NCBI RefSeq assembly: GCF_005771635.1
Contig: NZ_VBWP01000010.1
Location: 1-64,000, forward strand
DNA length: 64,000 nt
Reading direction: 5' to 3'
From: Culicoidibacter larvae
GTDB lineage: Bacteria; Bacillota_I; Bacilli_A; Culicoidibacterales; Culicoidibacteraceae
Translations under genes and position numbers: made by a program
In this document: in pieces, positions 52,641 through 60,840 of the stretch
Numbering within the stretch: the stretch's first letter is position 1
How the letters are laid out: each line of letters starts with the position of its first letter
Notes under the pieces: model-generated
Databases searched by the model: none
The model's input: only the letters and a program-made list of their open reading frames with translations
Told to the model about the DNA's origin: nothing

Positions 52641-52670
52641 AAAAGCCGGAGCCAGAGGCTCCGGCTTTTT
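52641..52670. terminator. Bidirectional terminator
   Basis: AAAAGCCGGAGCC pairs with GGCTCCGGCTTTT between convergent genes. Confidence 0.94.
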
Positions 52671-53049
52671 AATTTTTTACCGAGAGTTTATTTACTTTTT
52701 TGGTTATGTTGCCATAATTAGCTATTTTAGTATTAAGTCGTTCTAAAGTAGCGTTCATTTCAGCAATGTTTTCGGCAAGAATGTCACGCTGTTCAATTAA
52801 AAGTTGCTTACGGGTTGCTGCTGTATCTGGGCCTTGTTTATAGAGTGTCAGATATTCAATCAGCATTTCGATTGGCAAGCCGGCACTGCGCATGCAGACA
52901 GCAAAATCAACCCAGTAAATATCATCTTCGGTATAATCGCGGTTACCGCTGCTGTTTTTTTGAATGGCCGGTATCAACCCTATGCGTTCATAATAACGCA
53001 GCGTGTCAGCAGAAATATTATAAAGTTTTGCAACTTCGGAAATGGTCAT
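52669..53049 (-). CDS. AdhR/NmlR-type MerR regulator
   Basis: 126-residue MerR protein: winged helix (MTISEVAKLYNISADTLRYY, GNRDYTEDDIYWVDF), then a dimer coiled coil. It carries the single cysteine in FAVCMRSAGLPIE that, in AdhR and NmlR proteins, reacts with aldehydes or other electrophiles. Its own promoter and that of the convergent CMD gene share the operator core ACTTGAAGTT within 19-bp spacers, so it very likely activates both. Inducer class is from family knowledge. Confidence 0.92.
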   Translation of the reverse strand: MTISEVAKLYNISADTLRYYERIGLIPAIQKNSSGNRDYTEDDIYWVDFAVCMRSAGLPIEMLIEYLTLYKQGPDTAATRKQLLIEQRDILAENIAEMNATLERLNTKIANYGNITKKVNKLSVKN

Positions 53050-53072
53050 TGTTTATCAGCTCCTTATTAATA

Positions 53073-53103
53073 ATGATAACATCTGGAGTCAACTTCAAGT
53101 CAA
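53073..53103 (-). promoter_or_regulatory. MerR-type promoter of the regulator gene
   Basis: On the minus strand TTGACT (53103-53098), 19 bp, TATCAT (53078-53073), with spacer TGAAGTTGACTCCAGATGT, similar to the CMD promoter. Confidence 0.85.
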
Positions 53104-53214
53104 GAAGAATTTACAATTATGATTAAAATAGTTGGAAAATGGTATTTTAGAATAGTTTTATGTATATTTGTTCACATTTCGTCAAAAATCAACTAAAAAT
53201 ACACTAAATATCCT

Positions 53215-53243
53215 TTGAACCGCTAAATGAACTGCGCTATAAT
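53215..53243 (+). promoter_or_regulatory. Promoter of a candidate small RNA
   Basis: TTGAAC (53215-53220), 17 bp, TATAAT (53238-53243), in a gene-free region and pointing toward a terminator 110 bp on. Confidence 0.75.
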
Positions 53244-53249
53244 AATAAA

Positions 53250-53380
53250 CATAGATACATAAGTTGTCTATAACATACATTTGTTTATATCAACTCTAAC
53301 CCCCCCACAGATTGGTATTTAGCAACACTTGTATGTAATATTTATGTGGAAAAGACTGCGGTTTGCAGTCTTTTCTTTTT
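53250..53380 (+). ncRNA. Candidate small RNA with a C7 run
   Basis: A promoter at 53215-53243 and the terminator AAAAGACTGC (53350-53359) with GCAGTCTTTT (53365-53374) plus CT7 bound a ~130-nt transcript without a convincing reading frame. An unpaired-looking AACCCCCCCACAG (C run 53300-53306) is its main feature. Firmicute regulatory RNAs often use C-rich single-stranded seeds to mask G-rich ribosome-binding sites. In this window G runs of 5-7 precede the genes at 11071, 12117, 32889, 35800, 40325 and 48986. The terminator can also serve the convergent hxlR gene. Confidence 0.58.
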
Positions 53381-53710
53381 TTATTCTATTTCTGCCATTT
53401 GACTTTTATATTGAGTTCCCCACTGATCCATAACATCAAGGATTGGTTGCAAACTGCGGCCAACCTCGGTTAACGAGTACTCAACTCGTGGTGGCACCTC
53501 AGCATACACTTTTCGATGCACCAGACCGGCTTCTTCCATTTCGCGTAAGTTGCTGGTTAGCACCTTTTGCGAAATCGAGCCAATTGATCTTTTAAGTTCA
53601 CCAAAACGTTTGGTGTTGTCCATTAAATCGCGGAGGACAAGGAACTTCCATTTATTACCAATTAAGGTTAATGTTGTCTCAACCGGGCACGCTGGCAAAT
53701 TATTTTTCAT
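53381..53710 (-). CDS. HxlR-family transcriptional regulator
   Basis: 109-residue winged-helix regulator. The family start CPVETTLTLIGNKWKFLVLRDL carries the N-terminal cysteine that in several HxlR proteins senses quinones, aldehydes or disulfide stress. RFGELKRSIGSISQKVLTSNLREMEEAGLV is the recognition-helix region (given here as residues about 33-65). It is divergent from an NAD(P)-binding protein gene, and the inverted repeat TAGTATC/GATACTA lies between. Probably regulates that gene and itself. Confidence 0.92.
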   Translation of the reverse strand: MKNNLPACPVETTLTLIGNKWKFLVLRDLMDNTKRFGELKRSIGSISQKVLTSNLREMEEAGLVHRKVYAEVPPRVEYSLTEVGRSLQPILDVMDQWGTQYKSQMAEIE

Positions 53711-53744
53711 TTTATCACTCCATTTATCTTGATTCTAGCACAAT

Positions 53745-53764
53745 AGTATCTAAAAGGATACTAG
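53745..53764. promoter_or_regulatory. Likely HxlR operator
   Basis: Perfect inverted repeat TAGTATC-TAAAAG-GATACTA in the divergent promoter region. Confidence 0.65.
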
Positions 53765-53863
53765 GTAACAAAAAAGTGCTTACTTTACTTTAGGTACTAT
53801 TGTTGTATTATAGTATTGTAGACGAGTTATTTCAAGTCAAAAAAATTTATGGAGGTTTTAATT

Positions 53864-54499
53864 ATGAAAATCGCAATTATCGGCGCAGCCGGAAAACAAG
53901 GTAGTTTATTAGTAGAGGAGGCGGTGCGTCGTGGTAATGACGTAACTGCAGTTGTTCGAGATCGCAATGAATTGAAGAATAAAGATATTGCTGTTATTGA
54001 AAAAGATTTATTTGAGCTTACTTATGAGGATGTTAAGGATTTTCCGGTAATTATTGATGCTTTTGGGGCTTGGACACCGGAAACATTACCGTTGCATCAA
54101 ACTTCATTAAAACATTTAGCGGATATTTTAAGTGGTCATCCCAACCGTTTGTTAGTTGTTGGCGGTGCCGGCAGTTTATATGTTGATGAACAAAAGCAAT
54201 TGCGCTTAATGGATAGCGAAGGTTTTCCTGATATGTTTAAACCATTAGCAAGTAATATGGGGGCTGCTTTTGATGCCTTGCAACAACGTGATGATGTGCA
54301 GTGGACGTATTTGAGTCCGGCGGCCGATTTTGTCGCCGACGGGGCACGCACCGGAGCATATAAAAGCGGTGGCGATGTGGTGATGGTCAATAGTAATAAT
54401 GAGAGCCAAATCAGTTATGCAGATTATGCTATTGCGATGATTGACGAAGCAGAAAACGGACAACATATTCAAAAACGATTTACTGTTGTTTCTTTATAG
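53864..54499 (+). CDS. NAD(P)-binding Rossmann protein, atypical SDR
   Basis: 211-residue protein with the nucleotide-binding start MKIAIIGAAGKQGSLLVEEA (GxxGxxG). It is of the atypical short-chain dehydrogenase type (YwnB/YhfK-like, often annotated NAD(P)H-binding or NmrA-like) and has LLVVGGAGSLYVD and WTYLSPAADF. The catalytic Tyr-x3-Lys is not evident, so it may bind the cofactor for sensing or reduce small quinones. ATG 53864 has GGAGG upstream; an earlier ATG at 53849 overlaps that site. Expression probably depends on the divergent HxlR protein. Confidence 0.9.
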   Translation: MKIAIIGAAGKQGSLLVEEAVRRGNDVTAVVRDRNELKNKDIAVIEKDLFELTYEDVKDFPVIIDAFGAWTPETLPLHQTSLKHLADILSGHPNRLLVVGGAGSLYVDEQKQLRLMDSEGFPDMFKPLASNMGAAFDALQQRDDVQWTYLSPAADFVADGARTGAYKSGGDVVMVNSNNESQISYADYAIAMIDEAENGQHIQKRFTVVSL

Positions 54500-54510
54500 G
54501 TGAAATTGAA

Positions 54511-54542
54511 AAACCCGCACGGTTTGCGTGCGGGTTTTTTTT
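54511..54542. terminator. Bidirectional terminator
   Basis: CCCGCACG/CGTGCGGG hairpin with flanking A and T runs. Confidence 0.92.
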
Positions 54543-54939
54543 ATTCTTTCGAAAAAGAGATTTTGGTTTTTATAAATTTTTGCAAGCGTTCATTGTGTTG
54601 CTTTTCGATATATCTGATTGGTAATTGTGCGCTTGCCATATCATTCACCAGTTGGTCACATAGTTCGTAGATAGAGGCTTGATCAGTTTCGTGGATAGCG
54701 GTATTGGGGTTGGCAATGTGAATCAGGGCGATAAATTGTTCTTGCAGCTGTTGCAGGGCAACGAGTTGTTCATGGGCGCTGAGGCGGTTAAGTTGTTGGC
54801 GCAGTTGTTCGATTGCCTGAATTGTTGCTGAGGTGAAATTGGTTGGCTGGTTATCAAGCAGGAAGATGTTTTTAAATGCAGTTGTTTGGGTGTTATTGCG
54901 GATGCCATTTAAGACAATTTGAAAGTCGGGGTACATCAT
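54541..54939 (-). CDS. Unknown helical protein in a two-component operon
   Basis: 132-residue soluble protein, not recognised. It is rich in Gln, Asn, Ile and Leu and predicted to be helical, with the probable coiled-coil stretch AIEQLRQQLNRLSAHEQLVALQQLQEQF (about residues 42-72). ATG 54939 has GGAG 9 bases upstream; a GTG at 54948 would overlap the response regulator. It is the last gene after the histidine kinase and response regulator and may modulate them. No signal peptide or membrane segment. Confidence 0.68.
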   Translation of the reverse strand: MMYPDFQIVLNGIRNNTQTTAFKNIFLLDNQPTNFTSATIQAIEQLRQQLNRLSAHEQLVALQQLQEQFIALIHIANPNTAIHETDQASIYELCDQLVNDMASAQLPIRYIEKQHNERLQKFIKTKISFSKE

Positions 54940-54944
54940 GTATA

Positions 54945-55622
54945 TCACTCCTGTTCTTTAAGGATATAGTAGCCGCTGCCTTTTTTGTTTTCAATGAGTT
55001 CAACGCCGGCGGCAAGACGTAGCTTGCGGCGCAGGTTGCTGAGATGGACACGAACACTGTTGCTGAATGGATCAGCGAATTCGTCAAAGCAATGTTCAAT
55101 AATTGTTTCAAGTGAAACGACGCTTGGATCTGAATAAGCAATGAAATGCAAGATATCGAATTCTTTTTTGGTAAGTATTATTGGTAGTCCATTATAGGTA
55201 ACGGTGCGAGTCTTGGTATTTATTTCCAAACCGTTTATTTGAATGGTGTCAGAATTGACATTGTAGCGGCGCCGGGTCAAAGCATTGACCCGGGAAAAGA
55301 GCTCGCGGAAATCGAATGGTTTAACCAGATAATCATCGGCACCGATATCAAGGCCGGTGATTTTATCGTTGATGGTATCTTTGGCAGTTAGCATAATAAT
55401 TGGCACATTGATATTTTGTGCCCGGGCATTTTTGCAAACTTCGAGGCCATTCATTAATGGCAAGTTGATATCAAGAATAATGCTGTCATATTCATATGTA
55501 AAGATAAGGTCAAGTGCGGTCTCGCCATCGAAGGCAGCATCAACTGCAAAGCCGCGGTCACGAAAGCCGAGGCAGAGCATGTCATTAATTCCTTTTTCGT
55601 CTTCTACTACTAAGAGTCTCAT
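54945..55622 (-). CDS. OmpR-family response regulator, system 3
   Basis: 225 residues: receiver (MRLLVVEDEKGINDML; phospho-Asp in IILDINLPLMNG; MLTAKD; LVKPFDFREL) and winged helix (about 128-222, VRVHLSNLRRKLR). It is of the QseB/CopR/YkoG kind by length and motifs and is not close to the regulators of modules 1 and 2. It overlaps the kinase gene by 4 bases. It is divergent from an ABC permease operon, whose upstream region has tandem direct repeats that may be its site. Confidence 0.93.
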   Translation of the reverse strand: MRLLVVEDEKGINDMLCLGFRDRGFAVDAAFDGETALDLIFTYEYDSIILDINLPLMNGLEVCKNARAQNINVPIIMLTAKDTINDKITGLDIGADDYLVKPFDFRELFSRVNALTRRRYNVNSDTIQINGLEINTKTRTVTYNGLPIILTKKEFDILHFIAYSDPSVVSLETIIEHCFDEFADPFSNSVRVHLSNLRRKLRLAAGVELIENKKGSGYYILKEQE

Positions 55623-56851
55623 TGAATATCCTCCTTAGCCATAATAAATTCAATATGGAATGTTGTCTGTTCTATGTCACTGGTAACGCTGATTGTGCCC
55701 TGGCATTGTTCAATAGATTTTTTTACAAAGCTAAGACCAAGGCCAACACCGTCGTCTGATTTAGTGAAGAATGGCTGCCAGATTTGTTCTAGCATTTCAT
55801 CTGCAATCGGGTTACCGGTATTGATGATATCAAGACGAATTATTTTGTCTTCAAAGGTATCAAGATTAATAATAACTTGATTATTATCGGCGTGTCGTAA
55901 CCCATTGTTAACCAGATTAATAACAGCTCGTTCTATCAATGCAGACTTTCCATAAGTCATATAGTTTTCGCTTTCAACAAAGTTAAAAATGACATCTTTT
56001 TGAGCAGTACTGTATTGATCGCAAATCGAAGCAACAATCTCGGCAATGTTAACTGGCTCAAGTTCTGGCTCAGTATCGTTAAGATGGGCATAGTCAAGTA
56101 ACTCATCCAGGACAGGTTTGAAGTTATTAATGTCGCTGCGAATTTCTTCAATGGCAGCTTTGGCATCGCTTTGACCTAGAATTTCGCTTTTGGCCGATAA
56201 TAAGGTTAGGAAGTTGCGCAATTCATGAGAAGTGTATGCGGCAAATTCATTCTTTTCGGCAATCATTTGCTGCTCTTTCTCGTAAAGAGCAGCGTACTCT
56301 TCCTGCAAAGGCTGCAGCTCAGAATAGATTGGTGCATCTTCTAATTTAATAATTTGGTCAGTTTGTTGGATGAGCGGTGAGATTAATCGGTTGGACAGGA
56401 ATCGGGTAACCATGAAACTGATGATTGACAGGACGAGAACCATTGCCGTTCCCCATATAGCAATTTGAATGTAGATATCATAAGAGACGAGTGCGGTTGC
56501 ACCATTGACAATTACGCTAATACTCTCCATTTCTTCAAGACTAGGTTCAGTGTTGGTTGCGCTGTTGCTTTCTATCTGGCTGATATGGGTTTCTTCTACA
56601 GGTACCAATACGCCATTTTCATCAACAGCAAATACATTGCCTTGGGCATCGGTCACAATTTCCGGCGGACCAATGGTTGTGGCAAGTTCCTCGGCTGATA
56701 AAAAGTCAACTAACTGGGTTTGTACGTTAACAGTAAAAATTCCTGATTCGGCTAAATAGACAATCCCGAGATAGAAGGCAATTAATATAATAAAGGTCAT
56801 CGCCATAAAGACGAGACTGATCCGGTTTTTAAATGCTTTTTTCTTTTTCAT
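55619..56851 (-). CDS. Sensor histidine kinase, system 3
   Basis: 410 residues. It has transmembrane helices at about 10-32 and 128-152, a ~95-residue extracytoplasmic sensor with acidic character, HisKA with AAYTSHELRNFLTLLSAK (phospho-His; Asn at +4), and HATPase with N box VINLVNNGLRHAD and G box DGVGLGLSFVKKSIE. Its promoter is probably an extended -10 (TGTTATAAT, minus strand 56888-56880). The response regulator follows with a 4-base overlap. The divergent ABC/PASTA operon is the likely target. An antimicrobial- or wall-stress signal is plausible from context only. Confidence 0.93.
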   Translation of the reverse strand: MKKKKAFKNRISLVFMAMTFIILIAFYLGIVYLAESGIFTVNVQTQLVDFLSAEELATTIGPPEIVTDAQGNVFAVDENGVLVPVEETHISQIESNSATNTEPSLEEMESISVIVNGATALVSYDIYIQIAIWGTAMVLVLSIISFMVTRFLSNRLISPLIQQTDQIIKLEDAPIYSELQPLQEEYAALYEKEQQMIAEKNEFAAYTSHELRNFLTLLSAKSEILGQSDAKAAIEEIRSDINNFKPVLDELLDYAHLNDTEPELEPVNIAEIVASICDQYSTAQKDVIFNFVESENYMTYGKSALIERAVINLVNNGLRHADNNQVIINLDTFEDKIIRLDIINTGNPIADEMLEQIWQPFFTKSDDGVGLGLSFVKKSIEQCQGTISVTSDIEQTTFHIEFIMAKEDIQ

Positions 56852-56879
56852 TGAAGAGCACGCTCCTTATAATGCTTTT

Positions 56880-56946
56880 ATTATAACACAGCAATATAAA
56901 GTTATTGTAAAGAGGGGTGGTTGGTTCTTCATATGTTCTTAACATG
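56880..56946. promoter_or_regulatory. Kinase promoter and tandem direct repeats
   Basis: The minus-strand extended -10 TGTTATAAT covers 56880-56888. TTCTTCATATG (56925-56935) and TTCTTAACATG (56936-56946) are 11-bp tandem repeats, the spacing used by OmpR-family dimers on one face of DNA. Confidence 0.6.
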
Positions 56947-57113
56947 AACTAGGTAAAATAAAAATGCTGACGGACTTCATTGTAGATAGCTACAGGGATT
57001 AACCGTAATTGAGAAGGTTTTATTTTATATAAAGAAACTATAAAGACGAGCCGACATATAACTTAATTCTGAAAATGCTACTATGAGGGAGTCAAAACAG
57101 TATATGTGACAAA

Positions 57114-57170
57114 GGCAATCTGAAGCATTGCCAGGGAATCCGTCGAACTTGGAGAAAGTAAAGTCCGACG
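57114..57170 (+). other. Two-hairpin leader before the ABC permease gene
   Basis: GGCAAT (57114-57119)/ATTGCC (57127-57132) is followed by CGTCGaACTT (57141-57150)/AAGTcCGACG (57161-57170) with one mismatch, just before AAGGAGG. It looks like a structured 5' leader but I match it to no known riboswitch. The rest of 56950-57113 shows nothing that I can assign. Confidence 0.5.
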
Positions 57171-57199
57171 AATTCAAAATTTTAAGGAGGTTTTGATTC

Positions 57200-58651
57200 A
57201 TGAATTTTGCGAAAAGAGCTTTTACAAGTATTATTCGCCGACCGGGAAAATCAGCAATATTATTAATTTTGGTGTTTATCCTTGGGAATATTATTGCCGG
57301 TGCGGTATCAATACAACAGGCAGTTACTCAGACGGAGGCGTCAATTCGTCAAGGAATTGGTGCAGTCTCAACAATAGAGCTTGATTATAATAAGCTTATG
57401 AATATGAGTCAGGAAGAACAGCAAAATATGAATTATTTGCCGCTTTCGACAATTGAAGAACTGGGTAAGTCGCCTTATGTAAAGTATTATGATTATAATG
57501 CTGTTGGATATTTGAACAGTGATTCATTAAAGCCGTATCAGGCAGAAAATAATGAGAGCGGAAATGTGGTTGTCAGTGGTAATCAAGGGTTTAGCACCAA
57601 GGGCGTTCAGTATCATGAAATGTTGCCGTTTAAAGAAGGAAACGGAAAACTGCTTGAAGGTCGCACGTTCACTGAATCAGAAGTGAAAAATGGCAGTAAG
57701 GTGGCATTGGTTACCAAGCAAATGGCTGAGGCTAATAATTTGCGCATCGGTGATAAAATTACCATGAAAAATAATGTGTATAATTATAACAACATGCCTC
57801 AAGATGGTAGCATGCCAGCACCAATTGCCAGTGAAGAAGTTGAGTTAGAAATAATTGGTATTTATGAGCCTAAACAAAAAGTTGAAAAAGATGATAAAAC
57901 TGGAATGACTTCATTTATGAATGAAGAGTTAATCAATACTATATATGTACCAAATAAAGTGGTTCTTGAAAATGAAGCTTTTGCTAATGCTGAAATGGAA
58001 AAAATTGGTGAAAAACCAACAGAATCATTCTATCAGCCAGTGTATGTTTTAAATGATGCCAATGATTTGGATGCGTTCCGCAAAGAAGCAGAGGCGCTTA
58101 TTCCCGATACATATAAAGTTAGTGATGGTAACGATCAAGTTGCCAGCATTGCCGGGCCATTATTAACAATTAAATGGATTGCCGGAATTGTTCTCTATGT
58201 GGCAGTTGGTGCTACTTTAGTTATTTTGAGTTTGTTAATTACTTTGTTCTTACGTGATCGGAAACATGAAATTGGTATTTATTTATCACTTGGTGAAAAG
58301 CGTGTAAAAGTTGCAATGCAAATTATTATTGAAACAGTATCAATTGCTTTAATTGCCATTACCCTTGCATTATTCAGTGGGAATTTACTTGCTCAAGGAA
58401 TTTCGCAAACAATGTTAACCAATCAGCTTACTGCTGAACAACAACAAGACAATGCCGGAATGATTTTCGATATGCCGAATGGTTATGAGAGTGATATGAC
58501 TAAAGAAGATGTTGCCGATGCCTATAAAGTAAGTCTGGATGGAAATGTAATTATTGCTTTCTATGTTGTCGGACTTGGAGCGGTGTTTATTTCAACATTA
58601 GTACCAATTCTCTATATTGTTAGGTTAAACCCTAAAAAAATTATGTTATAA
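57200..58651 (+). CDS. FtsX/MacB-type ABC transporter permease
   Basis: 483-residue membrane protein: one N-terminal helix (about 17-40), a large extracytoplasmic MacB-PCD-like domain (about 42-315), then three helices (about 325-355, 372-395, 450-475). A FtsX-domain signature with DRKHEIGIYLSLGEKR follows the second helix. The family uses ATP to drive mechanical change across the membrane (lipoprotein or peptide handling, wall hydrolase control) more often than transport. AAGGAGG precedes the ATG. It is followed by its ATPase and a PASTA protein and is divergent from a two-component system. Confidence 0.92.
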   Translation: MNFAKRAFTSIIRRPGKSAILLILVFILGNIIAGAVSIQQAVTQTEASIRQGIGAVSTIELDYNKLMNMSQEEQQNMNYLPLSTIEELGKSPYVKYYDYNAVGYLNSDSLKPYQAENNESGNVVVSGNQGFSTKGVQYHEMLPFKEGNGKLLEGRTFTESEVKNGSKVALVTKQMAEANNLRIGDKITMKNNVYNYNNMPQDGSMPAPIASEEVELEIIGIYEPKQKVEKDDKTGMTSFMNEELINTIYVPNKVVLENEAFANAEMEKIGEKPTESFYQPVYVLNDANDLDAFRKEAEALIPDTYKVSDGNDQVASIAGPLLTIKWIAGIVLYVAVGATLVILSLLITLFLRDRKHEIGIYLSLGEKRVKVAMQIIIETVSIALIAITLALFSGNLLAQGISQTMLTNQLTAEQQQDNAGMIFDMPNGYESDMTKEDVADAYKVSLDGNVIIAFYVVGLGAVFISTLVPILYIVRLNPKKIML

Positions 58652-58663
58652 GGAGTGAACAAA

Positions 58664-59338
58664 ATGAGTATTATTCAAACAGAATCAATTAGCTATTATT
58701 ATCAGGATGGGGATCGACGTCGCTTCATATTGCGCGACCTCGATTCTGCCTTCGAAAAAGGTTCATTTTATAGTATTCTTGGTCACTCCGGATCAGGAAA
58801 AACAACCTTTCTTTCATTAATCAGCGCATTGGATATGCCTAAAGAAGGAAAAGTGCTCTATGATGGAACTGATATTAAAACAATCGGTTATGAAAAATAT
58901 CGTCGCAATAAAATTGGTATTATCTTTCAATCATATAATTTAATTCCATATATGACGGCAGTAGAAAACGTTATGGTTGCGATGAGTATTACCGATAATG
59001 AATTACCAAAGAATCAAAAAGAAGTTGCCTATAATCTTTTAGATTATATTGGTATCACCAAAGCAAAAGCTGATCGCCTGGTTACTAAATTATCTGGTGG
59101 TGAGCAGCAACGGGTGGCGATTGCCCGTTCGCTTTCAACAAATGTTGATGTTATTCTTGCTGATGAGCCGACCGGAAACTTGGATGAAGGTATGGAGCAG
59201 GAAATTATTGATATCTTTAAAGATTTAGCTCACGATCATAATAAATGTGTTATCGTAGTTACGCACTCGAATGAGATTGCGGCACAGTCAGATATCATTT
59301 ATAAACTTCATGAAGGACAATTTATTGATAATGAGTAG
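58664..59338 (+). CDS. ABC transporter ATPase, MacB/LolD type
   Basis: 224 residues with Walker A GHSGSGKTT (40-48), Q loop IIFQSYNLIPYMTAVENV, signature LSGGEQQRVAIARSL, Walker B VILADEPTGNLD and H loop VVTHS. It pairs with the FtsX-like permease encoded just upstream. ATG 58664 has AAGGAG 8 bases upstream. The next gene starts within its last codons. Confidence 0.96.
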   Translation: MSIIQTESISYYYQDGDRRRFILRDLDSAFEKGSFYSILGHSGSGKTTFLSLISALDMPKEGKVLYDGTDIKTIGYEKYRRNKIGIIFQSYNLIPYMTAVENVMVAMSITDNELPKNQKEVAYNLLDYIGITKAKADRLVTKLSGGEQQRVAIARSLSTNVDVILADEPTGNLDEGMEQEIIDIFKDLAHDHNKCVIVVTHSNEIAAQSDIIYKLHEGQFIDNE

Positions 59339-60698
59339 TTTTCTAAACAGTTTTGATAATGACAACTATGATGAAACCCGAACTTCCAAAAAAACATCTG
59401 ATAAGAAGAAAAGTGAGCAGAATGATGCTATTTTGGATGTAGCGGATTTAGACGACAAATCAAAAACAGATACGAAGCCAAAGTTGAGGAATAATGGTAA
59501 AAGAAGTCAACGTTCAGTTGAACAACCAGAGCATGATAAACGTGATGGTATTGAAGAGGTGGATACAGATTACCGTAAAAAGAAAATTATTAAATATAGC
59601 GCAGTTGGTGGATCGGTTGTAGCTGTACTACTTATAGGTGTACTTACTTTCTTTTTGCTCAATCAAGTGACAGTGAAGAGTTTTGTTAATACCCCGATTA
59701 ATGATGCCAAGACTTGGGCTCTGCAAAATAATATTAACCTTGAGACCGAATATGTATATGACAAACAGTATGATGAAAATGTAATCACTGAACAAGATAT
59801 TCCGGCGGACTCTAATGTCCAGAAAGGTTCAACAATTAAAGTGAAAATCAGCAAAGGTGCTGATCCGGAAGAATTAATTAAGATTCCTGATTTTTCAAAA
59901 ATGAATACCAGTCAAATTGAAGCCTGGGTTGCCGAGAACAAAGCGAGCAATGTCAAAATCGTAAAACAATATGACGACAAGATTGCTAACGGCACATTTA
60001 TGAGTATGGAATATAAGGACAAAAGTGTTACCGCAACAACATATAAACGAAAAGACATTTTAACAGTTACGGTTTCAAAAGGAAAAGAAGTCTTTGAGAA
60101 AAACATTGCCGTTCCTGACTTTGCCAATAAATCAAAAGCAGAAGTTGAAGCATGGGCTAAAACGAACTTAATCGAAATGACTTATGAAGAAGCTGGTTCA
60201 GACTCAATTATGGAAGGTATGGTTATTTCGCAAAGTGTAAAATCAGGTGATAAGATTGCCAAAAAAGACAAGATGACAGTTACTATATCCAAAGGGAAAG
60301 CATCTGTTGTTCCATGGTTTGGCGATGCCAGTAGCCAAACCGCGGCTGACTTAGGTGCCAAAAATGACCTGCAAGTATCGGTCCGTACTGAATACAGTGA
60401 TAGTGTTGCTTATGGTGAATTAATCTGGCAATCAGTTTCAAGCGGGACATACTTATATGGAACCGATAAGAAAGTAGAAGTTGTTTATTCAGAAGGCCGT
60501 CCATACATGAGTTTAATTGGTCAAAAGGAAAATAGCATTGCACCATACTTCTTCGATTTCAAAAGCAAGGGTGCTAATATCACATATTCAATTAAATACG
60601 TAAACTCCGATCAGCCTAAAGGAACCGTAGTTTGGACTTCAAAAGATAGTCAGTATTTAGGTATGAATGATCATATCGAAGTACATGTCGCAAAATAA
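59331..60698 (+). CDS. Membrane-anchored PASTA-domain protein
   Basis: 455 residues. A ~85-residue charged, disordered cytoplasmic region rich in Lys, Asp and Ser precedes one transmembrane helix (about 88-110) and four PASTA-like repeats outside (about 115-455). The repeats have VxISKG endings (VKISKGADPEE, VTVSKGKEVFE, VTISKGKASVV), and the last is more divergent. PASTA repeats bind muropeptides or lipid II in Ser/Thr kinases and PBPs; there is no kinase or transpeptidase domain here. The gene overlaps the ATPase gene by 8 bases, which ties it to the ABC unit. Probably a wall-sensing or scaffolding partner of the permease. Confidence 0.88.
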   Translation: MSSFLNSFDNDNYDETRTSKKTSDKKKSEQNDAILDVADLDDKSKTDTKPKLRNNGKRSQRSVEQPEHDKRDGIEEVDTDYRKKKIIKYSAVGGSVVAVLLIGVLTFFLLNQVTVKSFVNTPINDAKTWALQNNINLETEYVYDKQYDENVITEQDIPADSNVQKGSTIKVKISKGADPEELIKIPDFSKMNTSQIEAWVAENKASNVKIVKQYDDKIANGTFMSMEYKDKSVTATTYKRKDILTVTVSKGKEVFEKNIAVPDFANKSKAEVEAWAKTNLIEMTYEEAGSDSIMEGMVISQSVKSGDKIAKKDKMTVTISKGKASVVPWFGDASSQTAADLGAKNDLQVSVRTEYSDSVAYGELIWQSVSSGTYLYGTDKKVEVVYSEGRPYMSLIGQKENSIAPYFFDFKSKGANITYSIKYVNSDQPKGTVVWTSKDSQYLGMNDHIEVHVAK

Positions 60699-60716
60699 TT
60701 TTTTTGATAAAATAAG

Positions 60717-60750
60717 AACCCGGCCGGCGGTTGGCGCCGGTCGGGTTCAC
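60717..60750 (+). terminator. Terminator 1 after the PASTA gene
   Basis: AACCCGGCCGGCG pairs with CGCCGGTCGGGTT; no long T run. Confidence 0.75.
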
Positions 60751-60752
60751 GG

Positions 60753-60790
60753 AAAAGGCACCTCATCCCTACCTGATGAGGTGCCTTTTC
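60753..60790 (+). terminator. Terminator 2 after the PASTA gene
   Basis: AAAAGGCACCTCAT pairs with ATGAGGTGCCTTTT; T run on the plus strand. Confidence 0.92.
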
Positions 60791-60840
60791 TTTTCCTCAA
60801 AATTCAGCTATAATAAGGCAATAAGGAATGGTTGGATAGT

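Noticed and set aside
53161-53167. Inverted ATATACA near the candidate small RNA
   Set aside because: Orientation and distance to the -10 box differ from the adhesin promoters, and a 7-mer in AT-rich DNA is weak alone.
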